A DNA stretch of 64,000 nt, taken from assembly GCA_910586645.1 (NCBI GenBank), contig CAJUIS010000001.1, forward strand, positions 153,222 to 217,221, in the 5' to 3' direction. The notes beneath the pieces are model-generated. The model worked only from the letters and a program-made list of their open reading frames with translations. It did no database searches and was not told where the DNA came from. Source of the DNA: an uncultured Lachnospiraceae bacterium (GTDB taxonomy: Bacteria; Bacillota; Clostridia; Lachnospirales; Lachnospiraceae). Numbering within the stretch: position 1 is the first letter of the stretch; each line of letters begins with the position of its first letter. Below are positions 43,693 through 52,002 of the stretch, piece after piece. A program made the position numbers and the translations under genes.

Positions 43693-44307
43693 TTATGATT
43701 GATAGTTTCTTATGATAGAAAAAATTTCCTGTTCGGAAGGAATCTCTCCTGTCTTAAGTCCAAGACTTAAAATCTCTTTATAGATGCCTTTTCTCTCCGC
43801 CTCTGTCTTCGTGCATTGCCGCACTGTTTCCCTGACGCCGCCAAGACATGACGTTAAACTTCCAAGATAAGGCGTTAAGACGGGCCGCATCTGTTCCTTC
43901 AGATACTGGGCGACTGCAGGGCTCTGTCCGCCGCTTGAAAACGCGGCGACCACTTCCCCTTCTTTTAGATATGCGGGAAAAATAAAGCTGCAGTCTTCCT
44001 TTTGATCTACTGCATTGACAAAAATCCCCCGTTCTTTACATGCTTGGCTGATTCTGTGGTTTAACGCGGCGTCATCCGTCGCCGCAACGACAATCTCCCG
44101 TCCGCATAAATCTTCTTCTTCAAACTGTTTTCTGCGGCAGGAAATTCCGGGAATTTCCTGGATTTCCGGTAAAATCCCGGGCGATACCACAAGAATTTCC
44201 GCTCCAAACTCATAAAGCGTCTCTGCTTTTCGAAACGCAACCGGCCCGCCGCCTGCAACCAGGCATTTTTTTCCGGAAAAATCCACATACATTGGAAAAT
44301 AAGACAT
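43693..44307 (-). CDS. Precorrin-2 dehydrogenase/sirohydrochlorin ferrochelatase-like protein
   Basis: This 204-aa protein matches the CysG N-terminal/Met8p family: NAD-binding KKCLVAGGGPVAFRKAETL at about 13-31, VVAATDDAALNHRI, AVDQKEDCSFIFPAYL and FSSGGQSPAVAQYLKE. It oxidises precorrin-2 to sirohydrochlorin and may also insert iron to give siroheme, the cofactor of sulfite and nitrite reductases. It is separate from the uroporphyrinogen methyltransferase that is fused to it in CysG. Confidence 0.92.
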   Translation of the reverse strand: MSYFPMYVDFSGKKCLVAGGGPVAFRKAETLYEFGAEILVVSPGILPEIQEIPGISCRRKQFEEEDLCGREIVVAATDDAALNHRISQACKERGIFVNAVDQKEDCSFIFPAYLKEGEVVAAFSSGGQSPAVAQYLKEQMRPVLTPYLGSLTSCLGGVRETVRQCTKTEAERKGIYKEILSLGLKTGEIPSEQEIFSIIRNYQS

Positions 44308-44317
44308 TCTTCACTCC

Positions 44318-44554
44318 TTAACCCATTCCTGAAAAGTCACGCAGCTCCCGAAACAGTTCCATATCCTCAGCCGTAAGGCGGAGATTTGACGCAATCTCAT
44401 CCCCGTTTGGTTTTATGATCTTTACTTCCAGGACAGTTCCTTCATCAATTGACGATCGCGCCGCAGCTTCAAGAAATTTTGGAAACTTGGGATGGTTTGC
44501 TGTAAACCTGTCCCAAAGAGCCTTCATCTGAAAAATTTTTGCAGGATTCATCAT
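44318..44554 (-). CDS. Small conserved protein of unknown function
   Basis: This 78-aa acidic-basic soluble protein (FTANHPKFPKFLEAAARSSIDEGTVLEV, in part; LRLTAEDMELFREL) starts after a good AAAAGGAG site and sits 10 bp upstream of the precorrin-2 dehydrogenase gene. It heads the siroheme operon. No motif identifies a function. Confidence 0.75.
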   Translation of the reverse strand: MMNPAKIFQMKALWDRFTANHPKFPKFLEAAARSSIDEGTVLEVKIIKPNGDEIASNLRLTAEDMELFRELRDFSGMG

Positions 44555-44748
44555 AATCTTTTTTCTCCTTTTAAATATATTTAGAATTTCTTCATAAACC
44601 TTTTATTTTTAGGACACCAAATGAACACAATTTCTGGATATACTAAATTCATCAAATGAAGTTCCCCCACTCATTACTTCATTTGATAGCAAATAAAACT
44701 TTTTCATAAACTCTCCCCTTAAGAATGCAGCCGAAGGCTGCATTCTTT
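44555..44748. other. Intergenic region with long dyad and terminator
   Basis: No conventional gene. A perfect 12-bp inverted repeat pairs 44651-44662 with 44676-44687 around a 13-nt loop that reads AATGAGTGGGGGA on the minus strand. A 23-codon minus-strand ORF (44581-44652) could use the GGGGGA as its binding site. The right side holds a terminator hairpin. Confidence 0.5.
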
Positions 44749-44750
44749 TT
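44721..44750. terminator. Terminator hairpin after the CysN-like gene
   Basis: A perfect 12-bp stem pairs 44721-44732 with 44736-44747 around a tiny loop (UUCG-type on the minus strand). TTTTT follows on the plus strand and only TTCTTAA on the minus. Confidence 0.8.
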
Positions 44751-46641
44751 ATGAAATCAATTCTGACGCCCACCGTTTCACCTGTTTTAAAACAACTCCC
44801 AGATCTTCTTCCTGCCGCGGCAGACTGGTACAGTCAAAAATACGCTCCGGGCCGTCAAGCAAACGCTCCGCTTCTTTCCGCTCCGCTTCGTCTGACGAAA
44901 AAAGGACAATCAGCCCTGCGTCTAACAATCTTTGGACATAAGATAAGCTTTTCTCTTCGGTTTTTTCAAAAACCGCCTGCATTGTATGAAATCCCATGCG
45001 AAGCAAATACCGTTCCGCATAATTCATATACTCTTTTGCTCTTCTTTCTTTTGTAAACAAAAGCAGCCCTGCTTTCTGCCCAAGAGCTTCTTCCCGTTCT
45101 TTTGCCGTCACATCCTTCCGGTTCTCTTTCCATGTCTCTTCTGAAACGGTATGTACAATATTTCCATAAGCAGCCAGGCTGTGCGACTCCCTTTCAAAAA
45201 GCAAAATTGTGCCAAGTATACGGTTTTCCCTCTCACACGCTGCGGGAGCCTGTCTTGGAAAACAGATTTCACAGCGCGCCAGGGCATTCTTCGTCAGATA
45301 TTCGGCATAGCTGTGTTCTCCCGTATTTACATCTTTCTGATAACAGATTTTCGTTACAGCCGCCGGATATGACGCAGTTCCAATCTGCGCCTGGTAACGT
45401 CTCCCCTGCGTCAGACGGTTGTCCGAAGTCCATAAAACATCCGCTTCGATATGATCCGTCAAAACCAGCCGATCCGCTTTCGTCAGAATATAGCCTCTCG
45501 CCACATCCAGTTCCCTGTCCATTTCAATCCCAACCGGACTGCCTTTCTGAGCGGCATTCACTTTTTCATTCAAAATATAAATGCCCTCAACTCTGGCTCT
45601 TCTTTCCGTGGGATACACAAAAACCTCGTCGCCCTCTGAAATGCTGCCGGAAATTATCTCTCCCTGAATGACTCTTTTTTTGACAACGGCCCCCTTCATC
45701 TGGCTGGATTTACAGATCCTCTGCACCGGCATACAGAAGTCCCCTTCTTTTTCCTCCTGCCGTCTTACCGCCTGTTTTAATGTAAAAAGAAGCGTGCCGC
45801 CCTGGTACCATTCCATCTCTTTCGCCGCTTCTGCAATATTCGCCCCGCTCTTTGCAGCCACCGGGACAATCCAAAACGTACAGTCGCAGTACTCTTCCAT
45901 CATCTGCCTGATTTCTCCGGAAAGCTGTAAAAACACTTCCTCCTTAAACTGCACCATATCCATTTTGTTGACAGCAAAAATCATGTTCCGTATCCCCATA
46001 AAATGGCATATTCTGGTATGGCGCCTGGTCTGTGGGACAATCCCCTTATTTGCCGCAGCCATAATCACCGCCGTATCCGCATACGCGGCGGCAAATGCCA
46101 TATTATGCGTATATTCTTCATGCCCTGGCACATCCGCCATCAAAAAACTGCTTCCTTCCCATGCAAATGCGCTGTATGAAACCTGCACCGTAATTCCCTG
46201 GCTTGCTTCTTCCTGTGTCATTCCAGCCAAAAGAGCGTAATCCACACTCTTATCTTTTCTTAAACAGGCCGGATCCCTTTGAATGCGCTCCTGTTCTTCC
46301 CTGCTTTTTGTATCGTAAAGAATCCTTCCGATCAGTGTAGATTTTCCATCGTCTACGCCTCCGCAGGTAATCAGTCTCTGAACGTTTTGTTTTCCCTTAA
46401 GTTTTTGCACAAGACGGAAAAAATCCTCCTCTTCTTTCTTCCGCCCCTCCTCTTCCCGTTCTGTTTCAAATGACACCAGCGGCTTTTCCGGATACAGCGC
46501 CGCTTCTGCCAGTCCCAGAAGAAACTCCCGCTCCCCGCCTTCTTTTGCAGCAAAAGAGATCTCCCTTCCCCCTGCAGACATTTCCCGGATCCGGTAAACG
46601 GCTTCCCGCTCCATTGCGCCAAAACATTTTGGTTGTGCCAT
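44749..46641 (-). CDS. CysN-like sulfate adenylyltransferase GTPase with degenerate APS-kinase tail
   Basis: The start is the ATG at 46641 with GGGGGAG upstream. The 630-aa protein has an unusual N-terminal extension (about 1-88, acidic end), then an EF-Tu-type GTPase: G1 GGVDDGKST, G2 QGITVQVSY, G3 DVPGHEEY, G4 NKMD, and beta domains. Residues from about 515 resemble the C-terminal half of APS kinase (RLLDAGLIVLFSSDEAERKEAERLL) but lack its P-loop. CysN drives sulfate activation with CysD; cysD is not beside it. Sulfate activation is likely, but a divergent use is possible. Confidence 0.8.
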   Translation of the reverse strand: MAQPKCFGAMEREAVYRIREMSAGGREISFAAKEGGEREFLLGLAEAALYPEKPLVSFETEREEEGRKKEEEDFFRLVQKLKGKQNVQRLITCGGVDDGKSTLIGRILYDTKSREEQERIQRDPACLRKDKSVDYALLAGMTQEEASQGITVQVSYSAFAWEGSSFLMADVPGHEEYTHNMAFAAAYADTAVIMAAANKGIVPQTRRHTRICHFMGIRNMIFAVNKMDMVQFKEEVFLQLSGEIRQMMEEYCDCTFWIVPVAAKSGANIAEAAKEMEWYQGGTLLFTLKQAVRRQEEKEGDFCMPVQRICKSSQMKGAVVKKRVIQGEIISGSISEGDEVFVYPTERRARVEGIYILNEKVNAAQKGSPVGIEMDRELDVARGYILTKADRLVLTDHIEADVLWTSDNRLTQGRRYQAQIGTASYPAAVTKICYQKDVNTGEHSYAEYLTKNALARCEICFPRQAPAACERENRILGTILLFERESHSLAAYGNIVHTVSEETWKENRKDVTAKEREEALGQKAGLLLFTKERRAKEYMNYAERYLLRMGFHTMQAVFEKTEEKSLSYVQRLLDAGLIVLFSSDEAERKEAERLLDGPERIFDCTSLPRQEEDLGVVLKQVKRWASELIS

Positions 46642-46671
46642 ATGCACTCCCCCTTATCCGTTTGCAAAAAA

Positions 46672-47121
46672 CTATCTGTCTTCTTCGATATTTACGTCTG
46701 CCTGCGTCACATGTAAAGCGACCTGCCCGCTTCCGTCTTTTGCCAGACGCATCAGATACTCCCACAATGCATGGATTTTCGCAATCAGTTCCACACTCAC
46801 CTCAATGCTGTAATCCAGAAGCGTATGCAGCGAAAACAATCCAAGACCGGACGGCGGCATAAACACGTAATTGACCGTTTTTATCTGTTCTCCGGAAGTT
46901 TTTATCATTTCATACGTAATCATGCTAAAATCCTTTCCTCTGAAATTGCAGCGGTAAGACACATAGCACTCGTCCACTGTCCATATCTCTTTGTTTTCTT
47001 CCATCGTATATTTTTTTTCATTTCCCTCTGTCGTCTGTATATCCATCCGCCAGTGCAGCCTGCCCGCTTCTGTAGCCTGCTGCATCATTGTCAGATTTTG
47101 CGACAACTCCTCTGCTTTCAT
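46672..47121 (-). CDS. Protein of unknown function
   Basis: This 149-aa soluble protein has no motif I recognise. It contains a beta-rich N-half (WRMDIQTTEGNEKKYTM, CYVSYRCNFRGKDF) and an amphipathic helix (VELIAKIHALWEYLMRL). It lies between greA (14 bp upstream) and the CysN-like gene (30 bp downstream) and is probably co-transcribed with both. A GGGAGG precedes the ATG. Confidence 0.7.
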   Translation of the reverse strand: MKAEELSQNLTMMQQATEAGRLHWRMDIQTTEGNEKKYTMEENKEIWTVDECYVSYRCNFRGKDFSMITYEMIKTSGEQIKTVNYVFMPPSGLGLFSLHTLLDYSIEVSVELIAKIHALWEYLMRLAKDGSGQVALHVTQADVNIEEDR

Positions 47122-47135
47122 GTTCCGCCTCCCTC

Positions 47136-47639
47136 TTAAAATTTCCGTATTCCAATCTCATCGTCATCCACCTGCGTTCCGATGGACTTAATCTGCACAA
47201 AATAACTGTAATCTTCGTTTACCTTAACTTCCACACGCTCGCCTGCCCTGCGCCCGAATACCGCCCGTCCAATCGGTGATTCCGTACTGATTCGCCCCTT
47301 CAGAGAATTGCCCCGGATCGTCGTCACAATCGTAAATAGTTCTGTCTCGTCTTCCTCTTCAAAATAAATCTCCACCGTATTATTAATGCCGACTTCATCT
47401 TCTTTTGATTCATCCGAAACTACTTTTGCCGTCTTGATCATCCTCTCCAGATACCGGATTCTGCTTTCATTCTGATTCTTGTCCTTCTTTGCGGCATGAT
47501 ATTCAAAATTTTCACTCAAATCTCCATGCGCCCTTGCTTCTTTCACCGCTTCAAGCGCCTGCTTTCTCACAACCAGTTTCCGGTATTCAATCTCCTCTTC
47601 CATCTTTTTTATATCCTGTTTCGTCAATTCGTCATACAT
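47136..47639 (-). CDS. greA: Transcription elongation factor GreA/GreB family
   Basis: This 167-aa protein rescues backtracked RNA polymerase by stimulating transcript cleavage. I use the ATG at 47639 (MYDELTK) with AAGGAG upstream. The N-terminal coiled coil has the acidic tip (GDLSENFEYHAAKKDKN), and the C-terminal FKBP-like domain has ISTESPIGRAVFGRRAGERVEV (in parts). The tip carries the functional Asp-Glu pair. Confidence 0.93.
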   Translation of the reverse strand: MYDELTKQDIKKMEEEIEYRKLVVRKQALEAVKEARAHGDLSENFEYHAAKKDKNQNESRIRYLERMIKTAKVVSDESKEDEVGINNTVEIYFEEEDETELFTIVTTIRGNSLKGRISTESPIGRAVFGRRAGERVEVKVNEDYSYFVQIKSIGTQVDDDEIGIRKF

Positions 47640-47663
47640 CGTTCTTTCTCCTTTTACCGAAAG

Positions 47664-47694
47664 AGCCACCTGCCCGCCTGCAGGTGGCTTTGCG
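47664..47694 (-). terminator. Hairpin after the glycosylase gene
   Basis: A 10-bp perfect stem pairs 47664-47673 with 47680-47689. On the minus strand only CTTTC follows, so termination may be partial and greA could receive read-through from upstream. Confidence 0.6.
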
Positions 47695-48186
47695 CTATTT
47701 TTCTGTCAGCTTTCTCCAGCCTGCCTGCAGACGTTCCATGGAAAATGCCGCATTGGCGGGACTTGTGGAAGGAAGTCCTGTAATCTTTCGTCCTGTGACT
47801 GGTTCCGCATATTTTTTATAGAGATTTTCCGCTTTCCTGCCGTTGGCGTAAATGGCCCGGATTGGAGCCTCCTGCAAAATCTTTCCAATGTCATTTATCT
47901 TTTCATTCCGGATGCTGCTGTCGCTGGAGCCTGTTATATCGCAGCTCTCAATGACGTCCCAAAGCGCAATATGGCATTTCTTAAGAAATGCTTTTTTCTC
48001 CGGAATGCTGACCGGCTCTTCCTCCTGATACAAAAAAGCTAAAAGTTTCCAGAACCGGTTCATCGGATGTCCGTAATAAAATCCCGTCTCCCTTGATTTT
48101 ACCGAAGGAAAACTTCCCAAAATCAAAATCTCTGAATCGGCGTCATAGAAAGGGCCGAATTCGTGAATCTGATGCGTCTCATTCAT
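47695..48186 (-). CDS. DNA-deoxyinosine glycosylase (uracil-DNA glycosylase superfamily)
   Basis: This 163-aa protein fits the hypoxanthine/uracil-type family of the UDG superfamily: motif 1 LGSFPSVKSRETGFYYGHPMNRFW (in part GSFPSVKS and GHPMNRFW), ALWDVIESC, and motif 2 LPSTSPANAAF. It removes deaminated bases for repair. It overlaps glgX by 8 nt. Substrate (hypoxanthine versus uracil) is assigned from the family. Confidence 0.9.
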   Translation of the reverse strand: MNETHQIHEFGPFYDADSEILILGSFPSVKSRETGFYYGHPMNRFWKLLAFLYQEEEPVSIPEKKAFLKKCHIALWDVIESCDITGSSDSSIRNEKINDIGKILQEAPIRAIYANGRKAENLYKKYAEPVTGRKITGLPSTSPANAAFSMERLQAGWRKLTEK

Positions 48187-50269
48187 AAATATTTCCCGCC
48201 CTGAAAATCATTACAGAACGTTCCTTTATCTCTACCTGTTCATCCACTTTGACAGACGGGCGAATCACGCTTTCCTCTTCAAATGTATTTACTGCAAGAT
48301 ACCAGTAATGTCCAAGCGGCAGTTTGGGCAGCTTTATCGTAAGGCTCTCCCAGTAAGTATTCACCGCAAGGTACACGCAGTCATCCAACTGCTTTGTGCG
48401 TCCTGCATACATAATTCCGACATAATGGGAATCTTCTCTGAAATTGCTCTCCCACGCATTGACGTCGTGAACGCTGATTTCCGGAAATCCATAGCTGCAG
48501 GAAGACGTATGTTTTCGAATCGGATCGTGCTTTTTCCGAAAAGCGATCAAAAATTTAAAGAACTCAAACAATTTACGGTTCTTCTCGAAAAGATTCCAGT
48601 CCAGCCAGGAAATAATATTATCCTGACAGTACGGATTGTTATTGCCAAACTGCGTATTTCCAAATTCATCGCCCGCCAGAAACATCGGCACTCCCCTGCT
48701 TAGAAGCAGTACCGCAGCCGCGTTTTTCATCATACGAAACCTGAGGCGGATGACCTCTTTGTCGTCCGTATCTCCTTCTATCCCGCAGTTCCAGCTCGCG
48801 TTGTCATTGGCTCCGTCCGAATTGTCCCAGCCGTTTGCCTCATTATGCTTTTCATTATAAGCATACAGATCGTACAGCGTAAAACCGTCATGGCAGGTAA
48901 TAAAATTTACGGAAGCATTGCAGCCCATTCGTTCCTCATACAAATCTTCCGATCCTAAAATACGCGTCACTGCCGTCCCCGCCCGGCCGCAGTCCCCTTT
49001 CAAAAACGCCCTGATATCGTCTCTGTATTTTCCATTCCACTCAAGCCAGCGATTCCAGGAAGGGAAATTGCCAACCTGATACAAACCGCCGGCGTCCCAT
49101 GCCTCGGCAATCAGTTTGACATTTCCAAGAATCGGATCAAACGCCAGAGACTGCAAAAGCGGAGGCTTGCTCATTGGAGAGCCGTCTTCATTGCGCCCTA
49201 AAATGCTTGCAAGATCAAACCGGAATCCATCCACCCGGTAAGTGATGACCCAGTAACGCAGGCATTCCAGAATCATCTGCTGCACAATCGGATGATTGCA
49301 GTTTAAGGTATTGCCGCACCCGCTGAAATTGTAATAATATCCATCCGGCGTCAAAATATAATAAATCTGATTATCAAGGCCCTTATAAGAGATGACAGGC
49401 CCTTCCTCATTCCCTTCCGCCGTATGGTTAAAAACCACGTCCAGATATACTTCCATTCCATTCTCATGCAGCAGTTTAATCAGATTCTTTAATTCATTGC
49501 CCTCCTGATTATATTCAATTCCCGCCGCATAGCTTGTGTTCGGGGCAAAAAAACTAATGGTGCTGTATCCCCAGTAATTGAGCAGATCGTTCCCTTTATA
49601 TTCCCTTTTATCCTTTAATTCGTCAAATTCAAAAATCGGCATAAGCTCTACCGCCGTTACGCCAAGTTCACGCAGATACGGTATTTTTTCAGAAATCCCG
49701 GCAAACGTTCCCGGAAACGCTACGCCGGAAGAACTATCCTGCGTAAATCCCCTGACATGCATTTCATAGATAACGGTATCTTCAAGCGGCGTTAAAAGCG
49801 GCTTTGCATCTTCCCAGTCAAAATCGTCCTTCACTACCCTTGCGTGATATGGATTTTCCGTTCCCTGCGTCTTTTCCCCCCATATGCTCTGACCTGTCAC
49901 CGCTTTTGCATATGGATCCAAAAGAACATGATTTTTGTCAAACAAAAGACCTTTTTTCGGATCATAGGGACCGTCCATGCGATACGCATATTCAAACTCG
50001 TCAATCTGAAGCCCAAATACAATCATAGAAAAAACATTTCCGATTCTGTAGTTGTCCGGAAAAGGCAGAACCGCATACGGCTCTTCCTCTTTCCTGTGAA
50101 ACAACAGCAGTTCACAGGAAGTTGCCTGATTGGAATGAATCGTAAAATTCACACCGCCGGGGATTGCTGTCGCCCCATTGATTTCATACATTCCCGGCCT
50201 GACTTTGTAACCGCCGACTTCCCCAAGCGGTATCAGATGGAATTTCGACTCTGGCAAGACTCTTTTCAT
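48179..50269 (-). CDS. glgX: Glycogen debranching/isoamylase-type GH13 enzyme
   Basis: This 696-aa enzyme hydrolyses alpha-1,6 branches of glycogen. An N-terminal CBM48 domain (about 20-140) precedes the GH13 barrel with conserved regions DVVFNHT, GFRFDLASI (nucleophile Asp), EAWD (acid Glu) and TCHDGF, and a C-terminal beta domain. AGGAGG precedes the ATG. It lies 12 bp downstream of uppP. No glgA/B/C genes are in the window. Confidence 0.93.
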   Translation of the reverse strand: MKRVLPESKFHLIPLGEVGGYKVRPGMYEINGATAIPGGVNFTIHSNQATSCELLLFHRKEEEPYAVLPFPDNYRIGNVFSMIVFGLQIDEFEYAYRMDGPYDPKKGLLFDKNHVLLDPYAKAVTGQSIWGEKTQGTENPYHARVVKDDFDWEDAKPLLTPLEDTVIYEMHVRGFTQDSSSGVAFPGTFAGISEKIPYLRELGVTAVELMPIFEFDELKDKREYKGNDLLNYWGYSTISFFAPNTSYAAGIEYNQEGNELKNLIKLLHENGMEVYLDVVFNHTAEGNEEGPVISYKGLDNQIYYILTPDGYYYNFSGCGNTLNCNHPIVQQMILECLRYWVITYRVDGFRFDLASILGRNEDGSPMSKPPLLQSLAFDPILGNVKLIAEAWDAGGLYQVGNFPSWNRWLEWNGKYRDDIRAFLKGDCGRAGTAVTRILGSEDLYEERMGCNASVNFITCHDGFTLYDLYAYNEKHNEANGWDNSDGANDNASWNCGIEGDTDDKEVIRLRFRMMKNAAAVLLLSRGVPMFLAGDEFGNTQFGNNNPYCQDNIISWLDWNLFEKNRKLFEFFKFLIAFRKKHDPIRKHTSSCSYGFPEISVHDVNAWESNFREDSHYVGIMYAGRTKQLDDCVYLAVNTYWESLTIKLPKLPLGHYWYLAVNTFEEESVIRPSVKVDEQVEIKERSVMIFRAGNIYE

Positions 50270-50281
50270 TGCAAAACCTCC

Positions 50282-51103
50282 TTATCTTAAAAATGTAAAA
50301 TAAACAAGCACCATGGCTCCCAGTACAATCCTGTACCAGCCAAAAATCTTAAAATCATGTTTTTTAATATATTCCATCAAAAAACGAATGACTGCGAGAG
50401 ATACGAGAAACGCCGTAATCATGCCAATTGCAAGGATTAAAATTTCTTCCTGGGTAAAGACCAGTCCAAATTTCAAAAGCTTTAACAAACTGGCGCCAAA
50501 CATCACCGGAATGGCCAGAAAAAAAGTAAATTCCGCGGCTATATTTCTTGACACGCCAAGCAGGATGCCTCCAAGAATCGTCGCCCCCGATCGGCTTGTT
50601 CCCGGAAAAACAGCCGCAATCAACTGAAACATCCCTATCCAGAAAGCCGTATTCCATCCGATCTCTGAAATTGCATTCATAACCGGACGCTTCCTGTGGT
50701 TTCTGTTCTCTATTACAAGAAACGCAATTCCAAAAAGAATCAGAGCCAGGGCAATGACTACATAATTATAAAACAAATCCTCGATCACATTCCCAAACGC
50801 AAGCTCAACTGCCACAGCGGGAATACAGGCAACGGCAATTTTAAACCACATGACAAACGTATCCTGCCTGATACAATACTTCTCTTTCGCAGAAAAAGGC
50901 CATATTTTTTCCCAAAACAAAAGCACGACCGCAAAGATTGCTCCAAGCTGTATCACAACTTCGAACATACTGAAAAAATCCTCCGTCACATCCAAACGGA
51001 TAAATTCATTCAGCAAAATCAAATGCCCCGTGCTGCTGATTGGAAGCCATTCCGTAATGCCCTCCACAATTCCAAAAAAGACTGCCTTTAACAATTCTAA
51101 CAT
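50282..51103 (-). CDS. uppP: Undecaprenyl-diphosphatase
   Basis: This 273-aa polytopic membrane enzyme recycles the lipid carrier for cell-wall synthesis and confers bacitracin tolerance. Its active-site motifs are EGITEWLPISSTGHL (about 16-30) and PGTSRSGAT (about 170). I use the ATG at 51103, which has GGAGG just upstream. It probably starts an operon with glgX and the glycosylase. Confidence 0.96.
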   Translation of the reverse strand: MLELLKAVFFGIVEGITEWLPISSTGHLILLNEFIRLDVTEDFFSMFEVVIQLGAIFAVVLLFWEKIWPFSAKEKYCIRQDTFVMWFKIAVACIPAVAVELAFGNVIEDLFYNYVVIALALILFGIAFLVIENRNHRKRPVMNAISEIGWNTAFWIGMFQLIAAVFPGTSRSGATILGGILLGVSRNIAAEFTFFLAIPVMFGASLLKLLKFGLVFTQEEILILAIGMITAFLVSLAVIRFLMEYIKKHDFKIFGWYRIVLGAMVLVYFTFLR

Positions 51104-51169
51104 AACATCCTCCATAGCGCTGATTCTTTTTCTATTTTATCGCTTTTTCCATTCTATTTCAACCAATAT

Positions 51170-51240
51170 AAAAAAAGAATCGAATCCACCCCATTTAAAA
51201 ATCTGCCTTTGGCAAAATGGGGTGGATTCTTTTTCTATTT
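51170..51240 (-). terminator. Strong terminator of folT
   Basis: A perfect 15-bp stem pairs 51182-51196 with 51215-51229, followed on the minus strand after GATTC by seven T. The plus side is also T-rich, so it is probably bidirectional. Confidence 0.9.
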
Positions 51241-51746
51241 TATAAGAATTCTTTTTTTAAAACAGGAATCAGTTTCTTGTCAATCAAGAGAATGCTGATG
51301 ATCTGTACAACAGACATTCCGATCGTCTGATAAACTCTCGTCGCAAAAAGCGGCCAGTACGGACTTCCATATAAAAAGGAAATCCAGTAAGTATTCAGGC
51401 ATTGGCTGATTGCTCCCTGCACAATCATTACGGAAAGCATCACATTTAGCACGCTTACTTTTTTCTGAAAGCACAGGCCAAATACTGCTCCGGTCAGATA
51501 CGCAGTCAGCGTAAATCCTGGAAAATAGGCTCCCACAGGAAACATAACGGCGCTGATAATGTCTCCGACTGCTCCGACCAGACCGCCGGCCACAGGCCCA
51601 TATAAAATGGCTGCCACAACAATCGGGACAAAACTGAACCCGATTTTTATATTCCATGTATGTATGGAAAAACGAGCCAGAATAATCTCCATGGCAACCA
51701 AAATTCCAATGACTGAGACTGATTTCACACTAATCTTCGTATGCAT
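51240..51746 (-). CDS. folT: Folate ECF transporter substrate-binding subunit FolT
   Basis: This 168-aa membrane protein has about six helices and the S-component layout (SVSVIGILVAMEIILARF, ILYGPVAGGLVGAVGDI, GAYFPGFTLTAYLTG). It captures folates and works with the shared energising module EcfA-A'-T, which is not in the window. The start is the ATG at 51746 after AAGGAGG. The THF riboswitch just upstream gives independent support for folate as substrate. It is monocistronic, with its own promoter and terminator. Confidence 0.96.
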   Translation of the reverse strand: MHTKISVKSVSVIGILVAMEIILARFSIHTWNIKIGFSFVPIVVAAILYGPVAGGLVGAVGDIISAVMFPVGAYFPGFTLTAYLTGAVFGLCFQKKVSVLNVMLSVMIVQGAISQCLNTYWISFLYGSPYWPLFATRVYQTIGMSVVQIISILLIDKKLIPVLKKEFL

Positions 51747-51833
51747 GGCTTCCTCCTTTCTTCCGCAGCACGGATCTTTTTTGTCGATCATAAAATGCTA
51801 CTGATAAAAGGCAGGTCACCTCTATAAAGATAC

Positions 51834-51932
51834 AGCAGCGGGATGCGGAACCGATACCGCAAGGCTTCGCTTTTCGTTCACATGACAACTCCCCGTTCAC
51901 ATGACACTTAACGCACCGGTTCCTACTCTGCT
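51834..51932 (-). promoter_or_regulatory. Tetrahydrofolate (THF) riboswitch
   Basis: Reading the minus strand, P1 pairs AGCAG (51928-51932) with CTGCT (51834-51838). The conserved GAGTAG, GTGCGTTAAGTG core, P2 arms GGAACCG/CGGTTCC, and GAACGAAAAGCGAAG with TGCGGT follow the folT class I THF aptamer closely, including GCATCCCGC at the end. About 87 nt separate it from the ATG; no clear terminator is seen there, so control of translation initiation is more likely. Confidence 0.92.
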
Positions 51933-51951
51933 TTATTTTTCGACAGGATTG

Positions 51952-51980
51952 ATTGTATCACACATCTATATATCCTGCAA
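51952..51980 (-). promoter_or_regulatory. Promoter of folT
   Basis: On the minus strand, TTGCAG at 51975-51980, 17-bp spacer, TACAAT at 51952-51957. Transcription would begin near 51945, just before the riboswitch. A 12-bp palindrome CAAAATATTTTG lies 3 bp upstream (51983-51994). Confidence 0.7.
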
Positions 51981-52002
51981 CCCAAAATATTTTGCATCTT
52001 TC

